From Mesorhizobium sp. Root157 (GTDB lineage: Bacteria; Pseudomonadota; Alphaproteobacteria; Rhizobiales; Rhizobiaceae): a DNA stretch of 64,000 nt. A program made the position numbers and the translations under genes. The notes beneath the pieces are model-generated. The model did no database searches. It was not told the origin of the DNA and saw nothing but the letters and a program-made list of their open reading frames with translations. Of the stretch, positions 9,701-15,749 are shown piece after piece (within the stretch, counting starts at the first letter, position 1; the number at the start of each line of letters is the position of its first letter). Where the stretch lies: positions 127,451 to 191,450 of the forward strand of contig NZ_LMGJ01000003.1 of the NCBI RefSeq assembly GCF_001427385.1. The letters are read 5' to 3'.

Positions 9701-10764
9701 TCTACGGCGGAACGGGTGAGGGTGCGGGCGGCTCACAAAAAAAAGAAGGCCAGGATGGCAATAACGGAGCGCTACACCTCGATCTGGGTGGCCGCGACAA
9801 GGACGACCGTTCAGATATGAACGGCGGCTTCCAGCGTACCTTCGAACTCTCAACGGCAGGGCTGGTCGCGATTTCCTTCTCCTACCGCGCCCAACTCAGC
9901 GAAAAGACGGACAACGGAGAAGACGTCAGGGTTCTGGCGCGGATCAACGACAAAAGTCTGGACAGAGATGGTTTCGTGCATGAACTCAAAGGCGCAGACG
10001 GCGATAACTCGCAGGATTCCGGTTGGAAAACCGTCACATATGACGTCGGACTCGCTGCCGGCACCCACACGCTCGACCTTGGTGGCCTGATGACCGCCAA
10101 GACCGATAAAGACGAACACGCCGATATCGACTTCGACAATGTGTCGGTGAAAGTGACGCCAAACGTCTTCAGCGACGGCTCCTTCGAGTATGTCGCCAGC
10201 GACGGCACGAGCCAGGACAGCGCCACCGTCACGGTCAAGGCCGTGGAAGGAAGCACGATCACCGGCACCGATGCCGACGAGATTCTCATCGGCGGCGGCG
10301 GCAAGGACACGCTCATCGGCGGCGGCGGCAACGACTATCTGGTTGGCGGGGCCGGCGACGACATCCTCATCGGCGGTGACGGCGACGACATTCTTGCCGG
10401 TGGCCTCGGCCACAACACGCTGACGGGCAATGACGGCAACAATACCTTCGTTATCGACCATGCGGCGCTCACCGAGGGGCCGGCGATGGCCGATATCATC
10501 ACCGACTATGAGTACAAAGTGGTTGGTGGCGATGAGGTCGATCTCTCCGCACTTCTGGGGGACAACGTCAACGCTGACAATATTGGCAATTTCGTCCGCA
10601 CGCTCGAAGGCGGGGATGGCGCAGCCGACAAGTTGCAGGTGAACGAGAGCGGATCGGGCAACGACGCCGACTTCACCACCGTTGCCTTCCTGAACGCCGA
10701 TGCCGGCGTGAAGATCCTCTACGATGATGATCTGTCAACTACGGTCAATCCTCACACCCCTTGA
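1..10764 (+). CDS. Giant type I-secreted RTX adhesin with two vWA domains (5' end outside window)
   Basis: The frame is open from base 1 to the TGA at 10762-10764, so the start lies upstream and 3,587 residues are visible. Order by nucleotide position: T1SS-143/DUF5801-like beta repeats, each ending in an FEDDGP-type motif (about 706, 1783, 2407, 4186, 4747, 8425); jelly-roll modules at about 763-1278, 2464-2985 and 9640-10164; a VCBS/Ig-like stretch at 4780-6000; vWA domains at 6622-7188 (MIDAS DNSSS) and 8497-9084 (MIDAS DFSGS); RTX nonapeptides at 10291-10452; and a C-terminal acidic secretion region. There are many calcium-type TDGDGD motifs and almost no cysteine, as expected of a surface protein exported in one step. 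The secretion genes at 14.2-19.3 kb and the LapG-like protease at 20 kb suggest a biofilm adhesin. Its ligand is unknown. Any LapG cleavage site would be in the unseen N-terminus. Confidence 0.93.
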   Translation: MIDQLDHDLGGNQNTGLQGSNANSIDFGSLIKATDFDGDSVVLKDVFKVTVRDDVPEAQIGLGSGAQLVLDESVGADAADLNAADEAGIPNPFAAYGDLIGHAKAGEGTLFVDNSKGGADDVAATVYSLTLGANGSGLTDTATGSDILLKVDGDNVIGYVMEGGAEKVSFVVAVNPDSGLVEVFQYRAIQHPNTSDHDEAGAPQTLASGAISLVVTVTDFDGDSDSDSADLGGVIRFEDDGPTLTLSHVDGIVNGLFFNGFTPNNDAWGDGSGFTNGSAAGWSIGSSDEGGSGSTLLEKVGDGYRDAHSPTNSVMVDLEATPGNVQVSQAIAGLADGAVYNLTFEIGRGTPNSGDHTGTAKVEVFWNGESIGVFEPNTGNMQTISLPVTAIGGNNGLVFKEIGVSGDSTGTYLANVKLSNIIIVDETNGKDADSSEVDASSVSALFSGVNAGTDADMPATQYAQGSGSIVAVSVDYGSDGAAKSGKLAYAFDLGGNGPVDSGLKTTEGNAISLVKDADGLVLGVYSNSDEVAFALHIDAASGQVTVAQYVSIWHGDTASHDEGVSLDANTLGVSVTATDGDGDSVTRSLDISGKIRFEDDGPALTVTPNGEAVSLLTIELDETVGDDRYNVGDTPDGGNPDDVSGALAQVTTSLGSGGLSSLFDVHATYGADGKGAEEVRTFEFTGFPAQGGLLTELSATNGGPITLYLEGGMIVGKAMIDGVETEVLTIGISGVPGSEQLTTTLFEAIDHGSDGNLFDSEAILKLVDGSIGLQMTVTVTDGDGDKVTKSATVDLITSDGSPFHFDDDGPVITGVTPDQGVYGPELIVNGGFEDGHGLGGSNWNIFDGITGWTKGDSVPFEVQTGGAGGVPGNNTAIIELDGDTQTNGSGGVLPDAHGHTNATIQQTVNGTHAGETYELTFQYTPRGDAATAGMKVTFGGVEVTFDSATYSQGQWHTVTIQVTAPMDNAVLAFTGTGTPDEFGALIDNVSLKAVHSQSVDDENLVDGIAGGPGDDGYGLVSSGKIGFDAGSDGLRSISAELTNGSLQGIHVGTDGVGTPHDINTAWQAGPGAGGTLVGTMKVDGTDVPAFTLEIRPDGTYTFTLQAPLSHPGHGDNGSFEDNLALDFDFTITDGDGDTASSSFSIDVDDDSPALRDGASATITVDEDDLSNHGGDSGNFILFDIIEGSAGSSPNDVNSGTDENNYQQTHGFPLGDVLNSVLNGSVVGNGSLSNLVDFGADGAQAGGGFQLNAGAVDALAGQNLTSKGDSVSYTSIESDAGSIVFGYVSNINDGAIDVIFGALQTLLNGESLSFAQFFQLGQALGDLPQGAEFRLVFALGAESDGDVQFRLFDQLDHGAAGQTGDSDQISIDFSALFSATDGDGDSIGLGEGSFVVKVNDDGPMADIVLTPGAALVLDETVGVKAGDGNANDEHGVADPFGSAYGQIIGHAGIAQGALLASTIKVGADEPGSVSFSLSADKTESGLLDTATGAEILLRAEAGKIIGYVNENGAEKVSFVITVDAASGKVDVYQFRAIQHNDPNDHDESGVSAAMLANGAVGLTVTVTDNDNDSRSDSVDLGSIIRFEDDGPVAVADTGSVQEGQTLHVDADGGVLHNDAFGADGSASDGAVVGVRAAGSDTTTAVTAGVGDVIHGVNGTLTLLADGSYSYTANSVTDGQGDVFVYTIRDGDRDLSTATLTITPQDVSGGTASVTAVAETAYEDGADNASGQRANDGTDALLTLTFDMKVTTSDAGDPVDSATIGGIPSGATASVTLSDNTVFILTNGTLTRGADAGVNRLLDDLKAGIEVKVKLAEHDSRDVTLTLQAKVDGTDTGQASATTVVDTVAAQPTLDNPADQLVGESNGDSTSFTVMVTANFADLGDGNEAHQILLGGLPAGWAVTGVAGNGAVPLAGTALGSGLADAYAGQGFTTYGVTPGADGTVTLTVTVTGPGTVDADVSQTLKIVARAYDVPSDGEVAGNLVNNVAVAEQDVILTVQNVNQPLVINDAVSGVVEEEHVLPGGLEDADDLRGLDTDESDFGSVTNQVTGSFATNIDPSGIDGDLSFDFAALSGNPAVMRTDGDPLTSGGQPVLFAMDGGNLIGYVNNGGGSGYQNGTDTKVFTLTLDHDTGDYTFTLNSKVDHHPVNAADDVENIISINLDGRVTVTDHGGPDQDTNVALDASITVIDDIPVGTNMTVDAEAGVRPSVNIVLMIDNSSSMSATDAGDGKSRLALAKEAAQELLNNTDIDYNNVMVVEFDGSAQVRGGGWLGAATAQSQIAGITLGSGTNYDAALNAVMSNWGAGPGAATKTVVYFISDGRPFQPSGSAGIDPTEEKKWIDFLTDKNVDASFAIGVGKDIQGPANLEPISWETGNADLPPVLITQASQLEPLLTGSLPGNPSGNIFDNGGGFGADGGHVQSVEYSGHTYTFDGTHPQVVITDALGGKLIFNFVDNGLNKAGDWDYYAPTNNGGALKFDYTLVDGDGDHAKGSLTINVKVDSTPDIGGLGVDGGDATVYEAGLADGSGGHTASDNGSFTITSPDGISALTIGGQSVAVDGSETTVTTGLSNELKVIVTDNGNGTYTVNYTYTLTDNETHNKPTNDQNLFEDLTVKVVDNDSSGTKEEDTGILRVKIVDDVPTINLVANDPSIVLTTQDAQTIGSNSDSDSTSFASAFDATVTPGADGVGATNWTYGLSVTTQGMSSGLSSNGAAIKLFMVGGEVVGTTAAKQGGISSDNTIFKIAVDAAGKVTLTQNAEIDHVPNSDTGNYDQQLAKLENGLVKLNATATVTDGDGDIATSTKSIDLGGNIQFADHGPTARDDFATVAEGHGQNFNIAFVIDFSGSISNSDFNLQRTGILKAAKTFFEGTSGDVSVSAIAFANGAYVMSGSPYSSYAAFETAFNAISNSGNRGGGSGFTNNTNYTAALNSTMAHFVPVNGATNHVFFLSDGNPNQQGSVSTPIQSATATLWNAFINNTAYDVEVTSIGVGSDIQTGPLQAVDVDGNGAPIMLSGFDALVDGLVDIISTGDVSGNVLEGTDGQANTADDDSFGADGAGHILSIKIGGVTYTWDGNNVIDPDNSATNISGTKLANIATPEGGKLTFDFATGEWSYVAPEGHTGTETFTYKLIDGDGDTSSANLTINVVAPLGAQDDIVLTNITDGSPIVIPTEALLHNDGGGDQSGPLSVQRVSSAAGGTVAKPGEVVFDPTNPSESPVFNENFSSNSWGGFTYQDNLYGGTGEGAGGSQKKEGQDGNNGALHLDLGGRDKDDRSDMNGGFQRTFELSTAGLVAISFSYRAQLSEKTDNGEDVRVLARINDKSLDRDGFVHELKGADGDNSQDSGWKTVTYDVGLAAGTHTLDLGGLMTAKTDKDEHADIDFDNVSVKVTPNVFSDGSFEYVASDGTSQDSATVTVKAVEGSTITGTDADEILIGGGGKDTLIGGGGNDYLVGGAGDDILIGGDGDDILAGGLGHNTLTGNDGNNTFVIDHAALTEGPAMADIITDYEYKVVGGDEVDLSALLGDNVNADNIGNFVRTLEGGDGAADKLQVNESGSGNDADFTTVAFLNADAGVKILYDDDLSTTVNPHTP
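4048..4770 (+). repeat. Adhesin intragenic repeat, copy 2
   Basis: Second copy of the unit seen at 1-726, in the same reading frame. The two copies lie about 4 kb apart with two jelly-roll modules and other beta repeats between them. This suggests duplication of a larger block, or recombination between repeats that can lengthen or shorten the adhesin. Confidence 0.8.
6622..7188 (+). other. von Willebrand A domain 1 within the adhesin
   Basis: A hydrophobic strand VNIVLMI leads into the metal-ion-dependent adhesion site DNSSS (6643-6657). A GTNYDAAL segment carrying the MIDAS threonine and a VVYFISDGRP strand carrying the last aspartate follow. All three MIDAS elements are present, so metal-dependent ligand binding is plausible. 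Codon use is lower in GC here than in the flanks, including a TTA codon at 6850. Confidence 0.85.
8497..9084 (+). other. von Willebrand A domain 2 within the adhesin
   Basis: The strand NIAFVID runs into the MIDAS motif DFSGS (8518-8532). An NTNYTAAL segment and VFFLSDGNP follow. The domain is complete and separated from vWA domain 1 by about 1.3 kb of beta-repeat sequence. Confidence 0.85.
10291..10452 (+). repeat. RTX calcium-binding nonapeptide repeats
   Basis: Six consecutive nine-residue units follow the GGxGxDxLx pattern, beginning GGGGKDTLI, GGGGNDYLV, GGAGDDILI and GGDGDDILA. The last two are degenerate. RTX repeats fold on calcium outside the cell and mark substrates of type I secretion. 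About 100 residues follow to the C-terminus, the usual place of the secretion signal. Confidence 0.93.
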
Positions 10765-10776
10765 TCAAGGGACAAG

Positions 10777-10804
10777 CATCGGCCGGCTTTCGCACCGGCC
10801 GATG
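10777..10804 (+). terminator. Hairpin after the adhesin stop codon
   Basis: A perfect 10-bp GC-rich stem, CATCGGCCGG with CCGGCCGATG, encloses an 8-base loop 12 bases after the adhesin stop. There is no T-tract after it, so it is either a weak terminator or an mRNA 3' stabiliser. Confidence 0.45.
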
Positions 10805-10873
10805 TTGAATTCACGCACTGGTTGTTGTAGCTGTACTGGTGCAAGTTGGGCAGGTTTACGGGGACACGGAGCA

Positions 10874-11233
10874 ATGATTTCAGCGCGCAAGATTCTGGCG
10901 ATGGCGGCCTTGCTTTCCGTCGCCCTACCGGTGCAGGCAGCCGATCTCGGCGATGGCTACAATCAATGCCAGTTGGCGACCGGCTCCACCTTGCTCAGCC
11001 AGACCAGCAATGCGGCGCTCACCGAAGACGTCGTCAAGCTGATGAACGAGGCGGTCAGCGTTGCCGACGACAGCCAGTGGATCAATTCGCGGCGGCCGGC
11101 TTTCACCTGGGCTTCCGAAGCCAAGGCGGCATGCGGCAAGGCTTACGGCTACCTCCAGGCAAATTATCGCGACGACGACTCCATCAACAAGTGCGAGTGC
11201 TTCCACACCCGCATGGTCCAGTACATGAACTGA
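10874..11233 (+). CDS. Small secreted cysteine-containing protein, unknown function
   Basis: The product has 119 residues. The ATG at 10874 is chosen because a GGAG ribosome site sits just upstream and the protein then starts with a clean signal peptide (basic MISARK, a hydrophobic core, then a likely cut after PVQA). The mature part has four cysteines (QCQ, AACG and NKCEC contexts), enough for two disulfide bonds in the periplasm. I do not recognise the family. It begins 109 bases after the adhesin stop and ends 8 bases before the next gene, so it is probably co-transcribed with the lipoprotein gene and could be accessory to adhesin export or display; that role is inference. Confidence 0.75.
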   Translation: MISARKILAMAALLSVALPVQAADLGDGYNQCQLATGSTLLSQTSNAALTEDVVKLMNEAVSVADDSQWINSRRPAFTWASEAKAACGKAYGYLQANYRDDDSINKCECFHTRMVQYMN

Positions 11234-11241
11234 CGGCGCGC

Positions 11242-12369
11242 ATGGGCCTGTCTTTCCCCACCCGGCGTGGCGTTGTCTGCCTCGGGCTGATGCTGTTCGG
11301 ACTCGTTGCAGGTTGCCAGTCGTCGGCCGGGCCGGATGCGCTGGAAAGCGTCAACGCCGGCGCAACAGGCGCTGCCGATGCCCCGCCTGTCGCCACCCAG
11401 TCATTCGGCAGCGGACCTGTCCGCGTCGACCTTTTCCTCGACGCCAGCATTGACGCCAACGACTATCGCGATGGCGCGGCACTGGCCGTCAAGGACCTTG
11501 GCGCAGGGCAATTGACCCTCACCGCCCACGACCTGCGGGCACAAGGCGCCGATGCCGCCGGCAAGATCAAGCAATCCGCCGAAAGCGGGGCGAAACTCCT
11601 CATCGGACCGCCTTCCCTCGCCAGGGCCATTGCCAACGGCCCCTCCAAAGCGGCCGCCATTCTTCTGGGCGCCGAGCCTGCGAACTCCGCGGTGGCAATC
11701 CAGTCCGACGAAATCGGCGCCGCCATTGAAGTCGCCTCCTATGCGGCGGGGGCCGGACTGGCCAGGATCATGGCCGTTTCGACACGCGCGCTCACCGCAT
11801 CCGAGGCGCAACGCCTCAAGGCCGGCTTGAAGCAAGGCGGCGCGCAGTTGCTGGACATCGTCACCGATCCCACCTCCGCCGACGGGGAGACCAAACTTGC
11901 TCATCTCGGGCAAGCGCAAGCGGTCCTGCTGATCGGGGCCGACGCTCCCAAGGTCGCCGCCCCTGCCCTGCGCCAGCGTGGCGGGCTCGGCGCCAACGTG
12001 CCTTTCCTCGGCACCTTCGCCTGGCCAGCCAGCGCCTATGGCGAGCAGGCGCTTGACGGTTCGCTGCTTGCACTCGTCGACCAGAAAGCGCTGAAGCGCA
12101 TATCGACGCGCTTCCAGGCCGCCTATGCGCGCCCGCTGTCGCTTGAAGCCGCTTATGGATTCGATGCGGTAGCCGTTGCCGCCGGCATCGTGCGTGCCAA
12201 GGGGCAGGACGGTCTTGACGCGGCGGCCCTGCGAACGCCTTCAGGGTTCGCAGGCGCGACCGGAGTTTTCCGCTTCAAAGCCGATGGCCGCGTGGAACGG
12301 CGTCTGGCCATCTACCGCCTGTCCGGTGGTAAGCCCGTGCTTCAGGACGGGGCGCCGTCGGGGTTCTGA
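11242..12369 (+). CDS. Lipoprotein with periplasmic-binding-protein (type I) fold
   Basis: The product has 375 residues when started at 11242. This start gives a lipoprotein signal with lipobox LVAGC, so the mature protein should be lipid-anchored at the cysteine. The alternating alpha/beta pattern and the end region, in which GATGVFRF precedes a RRLAIYRL strand, fit the Peripla_BP_6/LppC group of amino-acid-binding or penicillin-binding-protein-activator lipoproteins. A longer open frame upstream exists only as a shadow of the preceding gene. Its ligand cannot be told from sequence. Next to the small secreted protein and an L,D-transpeptidase, an envelope or peptidoglycan role is possible, but it may simply bind a small molecule. 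Confidence 0.75.
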   Translation: MGLSFPTRRGVVCLGLMLFGLVAGCQSSAGPDALESVNAGATGAADAPPVATQSFGSGPVRVDLFLDASIDANDYRDGAALAVKDLGAGQLTLTAHDLRAQGADAAGKIKQSAESGAKLLIGPPSLARAIANGPSKAAAILLGAEPANSAVAIQSDEIGAAIEVASYAAGAGLARIMAVSTRALTASEAQRLKAGLKQGGAQLLDIVTDPTSADGETKLAHLGQAQAVLLIGADAPKVAAPALRQRGGLGANVPFLGTFAWPASAYGEQALDGSLLALVDQKALKRISTRFQAAYARPLSLEAAYGFDAVAVAAGIVRAKGQDGLDAAALRTPSGFAGATGVFRFKADGRVERRLAIYRLSGGKPVLQDGAPSGF

Positions 12370-12421
12370 CCCTTTTGTTCTACCCGTAACTTGATCCGTT
12401 TATTCCTGGCGGAATGCTGGG

Positions 12422-13219
12422 CTACTGAAGCCTGTTGTCACCTTGCCCGGCTGCGGTTGACGCATTCAAGAACTGGTACTCGATCCAGTCGCGTCCCGGG
12501 CCCCGCGTCATGGCCAGCGTCCCTTCCGCCTCGCGCAGGAGATCGTCGAAGCCGATGCGGCTAGATACGATCACGGCGCCGGCACGGATGGACATCGGGT
12601 AGGAGGTGCCGGCCGGGTAGAATTGCATCTTGGAGACATTGTCATGGATACGCTCGGCAACGCCGCGCGCGTCGGTTTCGTGCGCACCAGGCAGGAAAAC
12701 GCCGAACTGGTCGCCCGAGAGCCGGCCGACGATATCGCCGTTGCGCACGGTATTCCTGATTGTTGCCGCGACGCTGCTGAGAGCCTCGTTGCCCCAACTG
12801 AAGCCGAAACGAGCGTTGATAACCTTCAGGTCGTCGAGATTGATCAACAGGATCGTGCCGAGGGGATTGCCGCCGGATGCGACGTTGCGATTGGAATAGG
12901 TATCGACGAGTGCTGAAAAGGTCGCCTCGTTCAGGCAGGACGTCAAACCGTCATTCTGTGCAGATTTCTGTGCCTGCTTCCGCAAAACGGCGGTCTTCGC
13001 CGCCATCAACCCGCATGCCGTGGCAAGCGGCAGCGCGACCAGGAGGGACACCGTCAAGGTCAGGCCAAGTTCCCGTGCGGCAGCGGTCGACGGAGAGATT
13101 GCATTGAAAACGCCATAGACGACCAAAGCGACGGCGACGCCAGCGACAGTCCCCCCTGCCGCCCAGGAAAAAGCGGCCTTGTGCCGAAAGAAGAAATTCC
13201 TTGCCAATTCCAAGTCCAT
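12422..13219 (-). CDS. Membrane-anchored degenerate GGDEF protein with intact I-site
   Basis: The product has 265 residues. Two membrane helices (about 18-40 and 51-74) with a very short periplasmic loop precede a cytoplasmic GGDEF domain (about 88-255). The signature is SGDQF (168-172) instead of GGDEF. The first metal aspartate of the DxDxFK motif is Asn127, and the GHxxGD motif reads GFSWGN, so several catalytic or substrate positions are changed. The inhibitory-site motif RxxD is intact (RNGD, 159-162), five residues before the signature as in true c-di-GMP I-sites. The best reading is a c-di-GMP receptor or weak/inactive cyclase. It is divergent from the L,D-transpeptidase and convergent with the lipoprotein gene. 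There is no EAL domain and no HAMP, so it is not an ordinary LapD. Confidence 0.85.
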   Translation of the reverse strand: MDLELARNFFFRHKAAFSWAAGGTVAGVAVALVVYGVFNAISPSTAAARELGLTLTVSLLVALPLATACGLMAAKTAVLRKQAQKSAQNDGLTSCLNEATFSALVDTYSNRNVASGGNPLGTILLINLDDLKVINARFGFSWGNEALSSVAATIRNTVRNGDIVGRLSGDQFGVFLPGAHETDARGVAERIHDNVSKMQFYPAGTSYPMSIRAGAVIVSSRIGFDDLLREAEGTLAMTRGPGRDWIEYQFLNASTAAGQGDNRLQ

Positions 13220-13274
13220 GGTCCGCTCAACCCCGTTTTTTCCTTAGGCGATTCAATAATGCCTTGGTGTAAAG

Positions 13275-13319
13275 TTGACGTTGCCGAGACATTTCACATT
13301 TGATCGATTCGGCTATAGT
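13275..13319 (+). promoter_or_regulatory. Possible promoter of the L,D-transpeptidase gene
   Basis: The 135-bp divergent gap contains a TTGACG element at 13275-13280 and a TATAGT element at 13314-13319. They are too far apart to form one promoter. TTTCAC at 13292 with a 16-bp spacer to TATAGT would fit a weak housekeeping promoter. A weak call. Confidence 0.25.
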
Positions 13320-13354
13320 CGGGGTAAGGTAAACGCATTGCGGAGTGGCGCTAT

Positions 13355-14005
13355 ATGCCATCAAGCTTGATTTCCCGCCTCGCCGTCGCGATTGCGGTGT
13401 ATTGCTTCGGGTGTTTGGTTGCACCTGCGATCGGCCCCCTGCCCGCTGAAGCCGCATCGCAACAGCCGCAAGTGCGCCAGTTTGATGCGAAAACCGGCAA
13501 ATGGGTCAAGAAGCATGTCGACAATCAAGAGTTGTCTCGGCGCTTCAATGTCGCACCTTTGCCGCCGCAAGTGATTTCATACGAAGGAAGCGCTCAACCG
13601 GGCACAATAATTGTGGATACGGGTCAGCGGCGGCTTCTCTATGTCAACCGCGACGGGACGGCGACCAGCTACATGATCGGCGTCGGCCGCGAGGGTTTTG
13701 CCTGGAAAGGGTCGGAAAAGATCAGCCGCAAGGCAGAATGGCCAAGTTGGACACCTCCCGAAGAAATGAGACGTCGCGAGGTCGCCAAAGGCAGGATCCT
13801 GCCATTAACGATGGAGGGCGGGCCAGACAATCCGCTTGGTGCGCGCGCGCTTTATCTTGGAGGCACACTCTACCGGATACACGGCACCAACGAGCCGTGG
13901 ACGTTGGGTAAGGCCGTTTCTTCCGGCTGCATAAGAATGGCCAACGAGGATATCGTTGAATTGTACAGTAAAGTCCAAATTGGAAGTCGAGTTATAGTTC
14001 AGTAA
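13355..14005 (+). CDS. L,D-transpeptidase (YkuD domain), exported
   Basis: The product has 216 residues. An N-terminal signal or anchor (hydrophobic stretch, then a cut near AEAAS) is followed by a YkuD catalytic domain from about residue 80 to the end. The catalytic signature is visible: the His of YRIHGTNEP and the Cys of SSGCIRM, about 15 residues apart, in the family's usual context. These enzymes act in the periplasm, forming 3-3 peptidoglycan cross-links or attaching proteins to peptidoglycan. A GGAG element upstream supports the start. It lies alone between the divergent GGDEF gene and the secretion operon. Many paralogues exist in rhizobia, so a specific link to the adhesin is only a suggestion. 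Confidence 0.9.
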   Translation: MPSSLISRLAVAIAVYCFGCLVAPAIGPLPAEAASQQPQVRQFDAKTGKWVKKHVDNQELSRRFNVAPLPPQVISYEGSAQPGTIIVDTGQRRLLYVNRDGTATSYMIGVGREGFAWKGSEKISRKAEWPSWTPPEEMRRREVAKGRILPLTMEGGPDNPLGARALYLGGTLYRIHGTNEPWTLGKAVSSGCIRMANEDIVELYSKVQIGSRVIVQ

Positions 14006-14181
14006 AATCTTATGTATATGTGTGACGGAATCGCAACAGCAATTGGAATTAATAAACATCCCCGGGTATGAATTCCCGCAAGGGTTGATGAATCTTGATT
14101 CAAAAGGCATAGGGGTAGCAGGGTTTGGTAATATTGGGCTGCGCCTATACGCGGTCAAATGCAGGATGGGGTTGGCGGGCA

Positions 14182-15615
14182 ATGCGTATCTCAGTACTCC
14201 ATGTCGTGTCGGCGGCGTTGCTTACGGGCGCTGCTTTCTTCTCGACGAGTTCGAGTGCGATGTCGCTCAAGGAAGCGATGGCCGTAACGCTGGAGTCCAA
14301 TCCTGAAATCGGCCAGGCATCAGAGAACCGCGAAGCGATCGAATTTGAACTGCGCCAGGCACGCGGGCTTTACATGCCCAGCGTCGATCTGGAGGCTTCG
14401 GTCGGAGCCCGCGATCTGGACAATCCCTCTAGGCGGCTTGGCGGAATCGAAGACGATCCGCTCTATCCGTCGGAGGTAGGCCTTTCCGTTACGCAAAAGC
14501 TTTTCGACGGCGGTGGGCGTCGGGCAGAGCTTGAACGCCAGGCGGCCCGCGTTGACAGTGCGGCGTTCCGGGTCCTCGAGCGTTCTGAATCAATCGGCCT
14601 GCAGGTGGTGCGCGAATACCTCGAGATCATGCTGCAAGCGCAGATCGTCGAAGAATCCCGCCGCAATATGGGTTTTCACCAGCAGGTCATTTCCGACATC
14701 GGTTCGCTGATCTCGGGAGGGACGCTGACTGAAGCCGACCGCCAGCAGGGACAAGAGCGTTTGCTGGCTGCCAAGGCCCGCGCCAAGGAAGCGGAAGAGG
14801 AACTTGAAGCCGCAAAGATCCGCTTCCTGAAACTGGTCGGAAAACCCTTCTCCAATGCCTCGATGCCGTCGTCCATGGCCAAGGCCCTGCCGAAGTCGCT
14901 CGATGCGGCGATCGGGTTGGCGAGAGCCAACAACCCGCGCATCAAGGTTGCCAACGCGGATATCGATGTCGCCGATGCGCAGGTAGATGCGGCGCGCTCC
15001 AAGATGCTTCCCGAGATATTTCTTGAAGGCCGGGCCCGTACCGGCCACGACATCGACGGCAGCGAGGGCCGCACGTCCGACCTGCAGGCGCGTGTCGTCG
15101 CGAAATGGAACCTCTATCGTGGCGGCATCGACGTCGCCAACGAGCAGGAACAGATCCGCCGGGCAAGCGAACAGCGGCTGGTCCTGCATCAGAACTATAG
15201 GGAAGTCGAGGAAGCCGTCAGGATTTCGTGGGACCGCCGTTTGCGCCAGATGGATTTGGCCAGCACCTTCCGGGAGCAGGCTGCATCGAACGGCCAACTG
15301 GTCAGTTCATATCGTGACCAGCTTGCCGTAGGCCGACGCTCCCTGCTCGACGTGCTCGGCGCGCAGAATTCGCGCTACACCGTCAGCATTCTGGCGAAAA
15401 CGGCGGAATTTGCAGCCCGCTTTGCCGAATATCGTTTGCTGGCATCGACGGGAACCCTGTTGAGCACGATGAACCTGCAGGCTGCCAAGCAGTCGGATGC
15501 CTATGCCCGCAAGGAATTCAACGTTCCCGAGACGGCGCCGACGGAAACCTATCGTCGCTTGCCTTCGCAGCAGGTCAACAACCTACCGCTCGACCTGCTG
15601 GCACCGATACAGTAA
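14182..15615 (+). CDS. TolC-family outer membrane channel of a type I secretion system
   Basis: The product has 477 residues from ATG 14182, which gives a signal peptide (MRISVLHVV..., cut near SSSAM). A 57-base upstream extension is possible but spoils the signal. The mature protein starts with SLKEAMAVTLESNPEI, typical of outer membrane efflux proteins. It has two OEP halves rich in Glu/Ala/Arg heptads (coiled-coil tunnel), with NPRIKVANADI beginning the second half. The C-terminal region contains LAVGRRSLLDVLGAQN, the family's conserved turn. As the first gene before the ABC and HlyD genes, it should form the outer membrane exit duct for the giant adhesin (a LapE equivalent). Confidence 0.92.
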   Translation: MRISVLHVVSAALLTGAAFFSTSSSAMSLKEAMAVTLESNPEIGQASENREAIEFELRQARGLYMPSVDLEASVGARDLDNPSRRLGGIEDDPLYPSEVGLSVTQKLFDGGGRRAELERQAARVDSAAFRVLERSESIGLQVVREYLEIMLQAQIVEESRRNMGFHQQVISDIGSLISGGTLTEADRQQGQERLLAAKARAKEAEEELEAAKIRFLKLVGKPFSNASMPSSMAKALPKSLDAAIGLARANNPRIKVANADIDVADAQVDAARSKMLPEIFLEGRARTGHDIDGSEGRTSDLQARVVAKWNLYRGGIDVANEQEQIRRASEQRLVLHQNYREVEEAVRISWDRRLRQMDLASTFREQAASNGQLVSSYRDQLAVGRRSLLDVLGAQNSRYTVSILAKTAEFAARFAEYRLLASTGTLLSTMNLQAAKQSDAYARKEFNVPETAPTETYRRLPSQQVNNLPLDLLAPIQ

Positions 15616-15749
15616 CCAGCGGGAAAGCCTTTGCGGCGTACACTGGGACGGATGGCATGGCTTGAACGCAAGCAGCCGTTTGTCCGGTGGAGTGGACCCT
15701 GTTTATTCTGCTTCGCAGCATGTGTCGTCTCGTCTAGCGAGAGGCCTTT

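Noticed and set aside
10846-11241. N-terminal extension of the lipoprotein gene to 10846
   Set aside because: It is another frame of the small secreted protein gene and would bury the lipoprotein signal. The ATG at 11242 gives a proper lipobox.
12422-13219. Calling the GGDEF protein LapD
   Set aside because: It has no EAL domain, no HAMP domain and almost no periplasmic part, all of which LapD needs to bind LapG.
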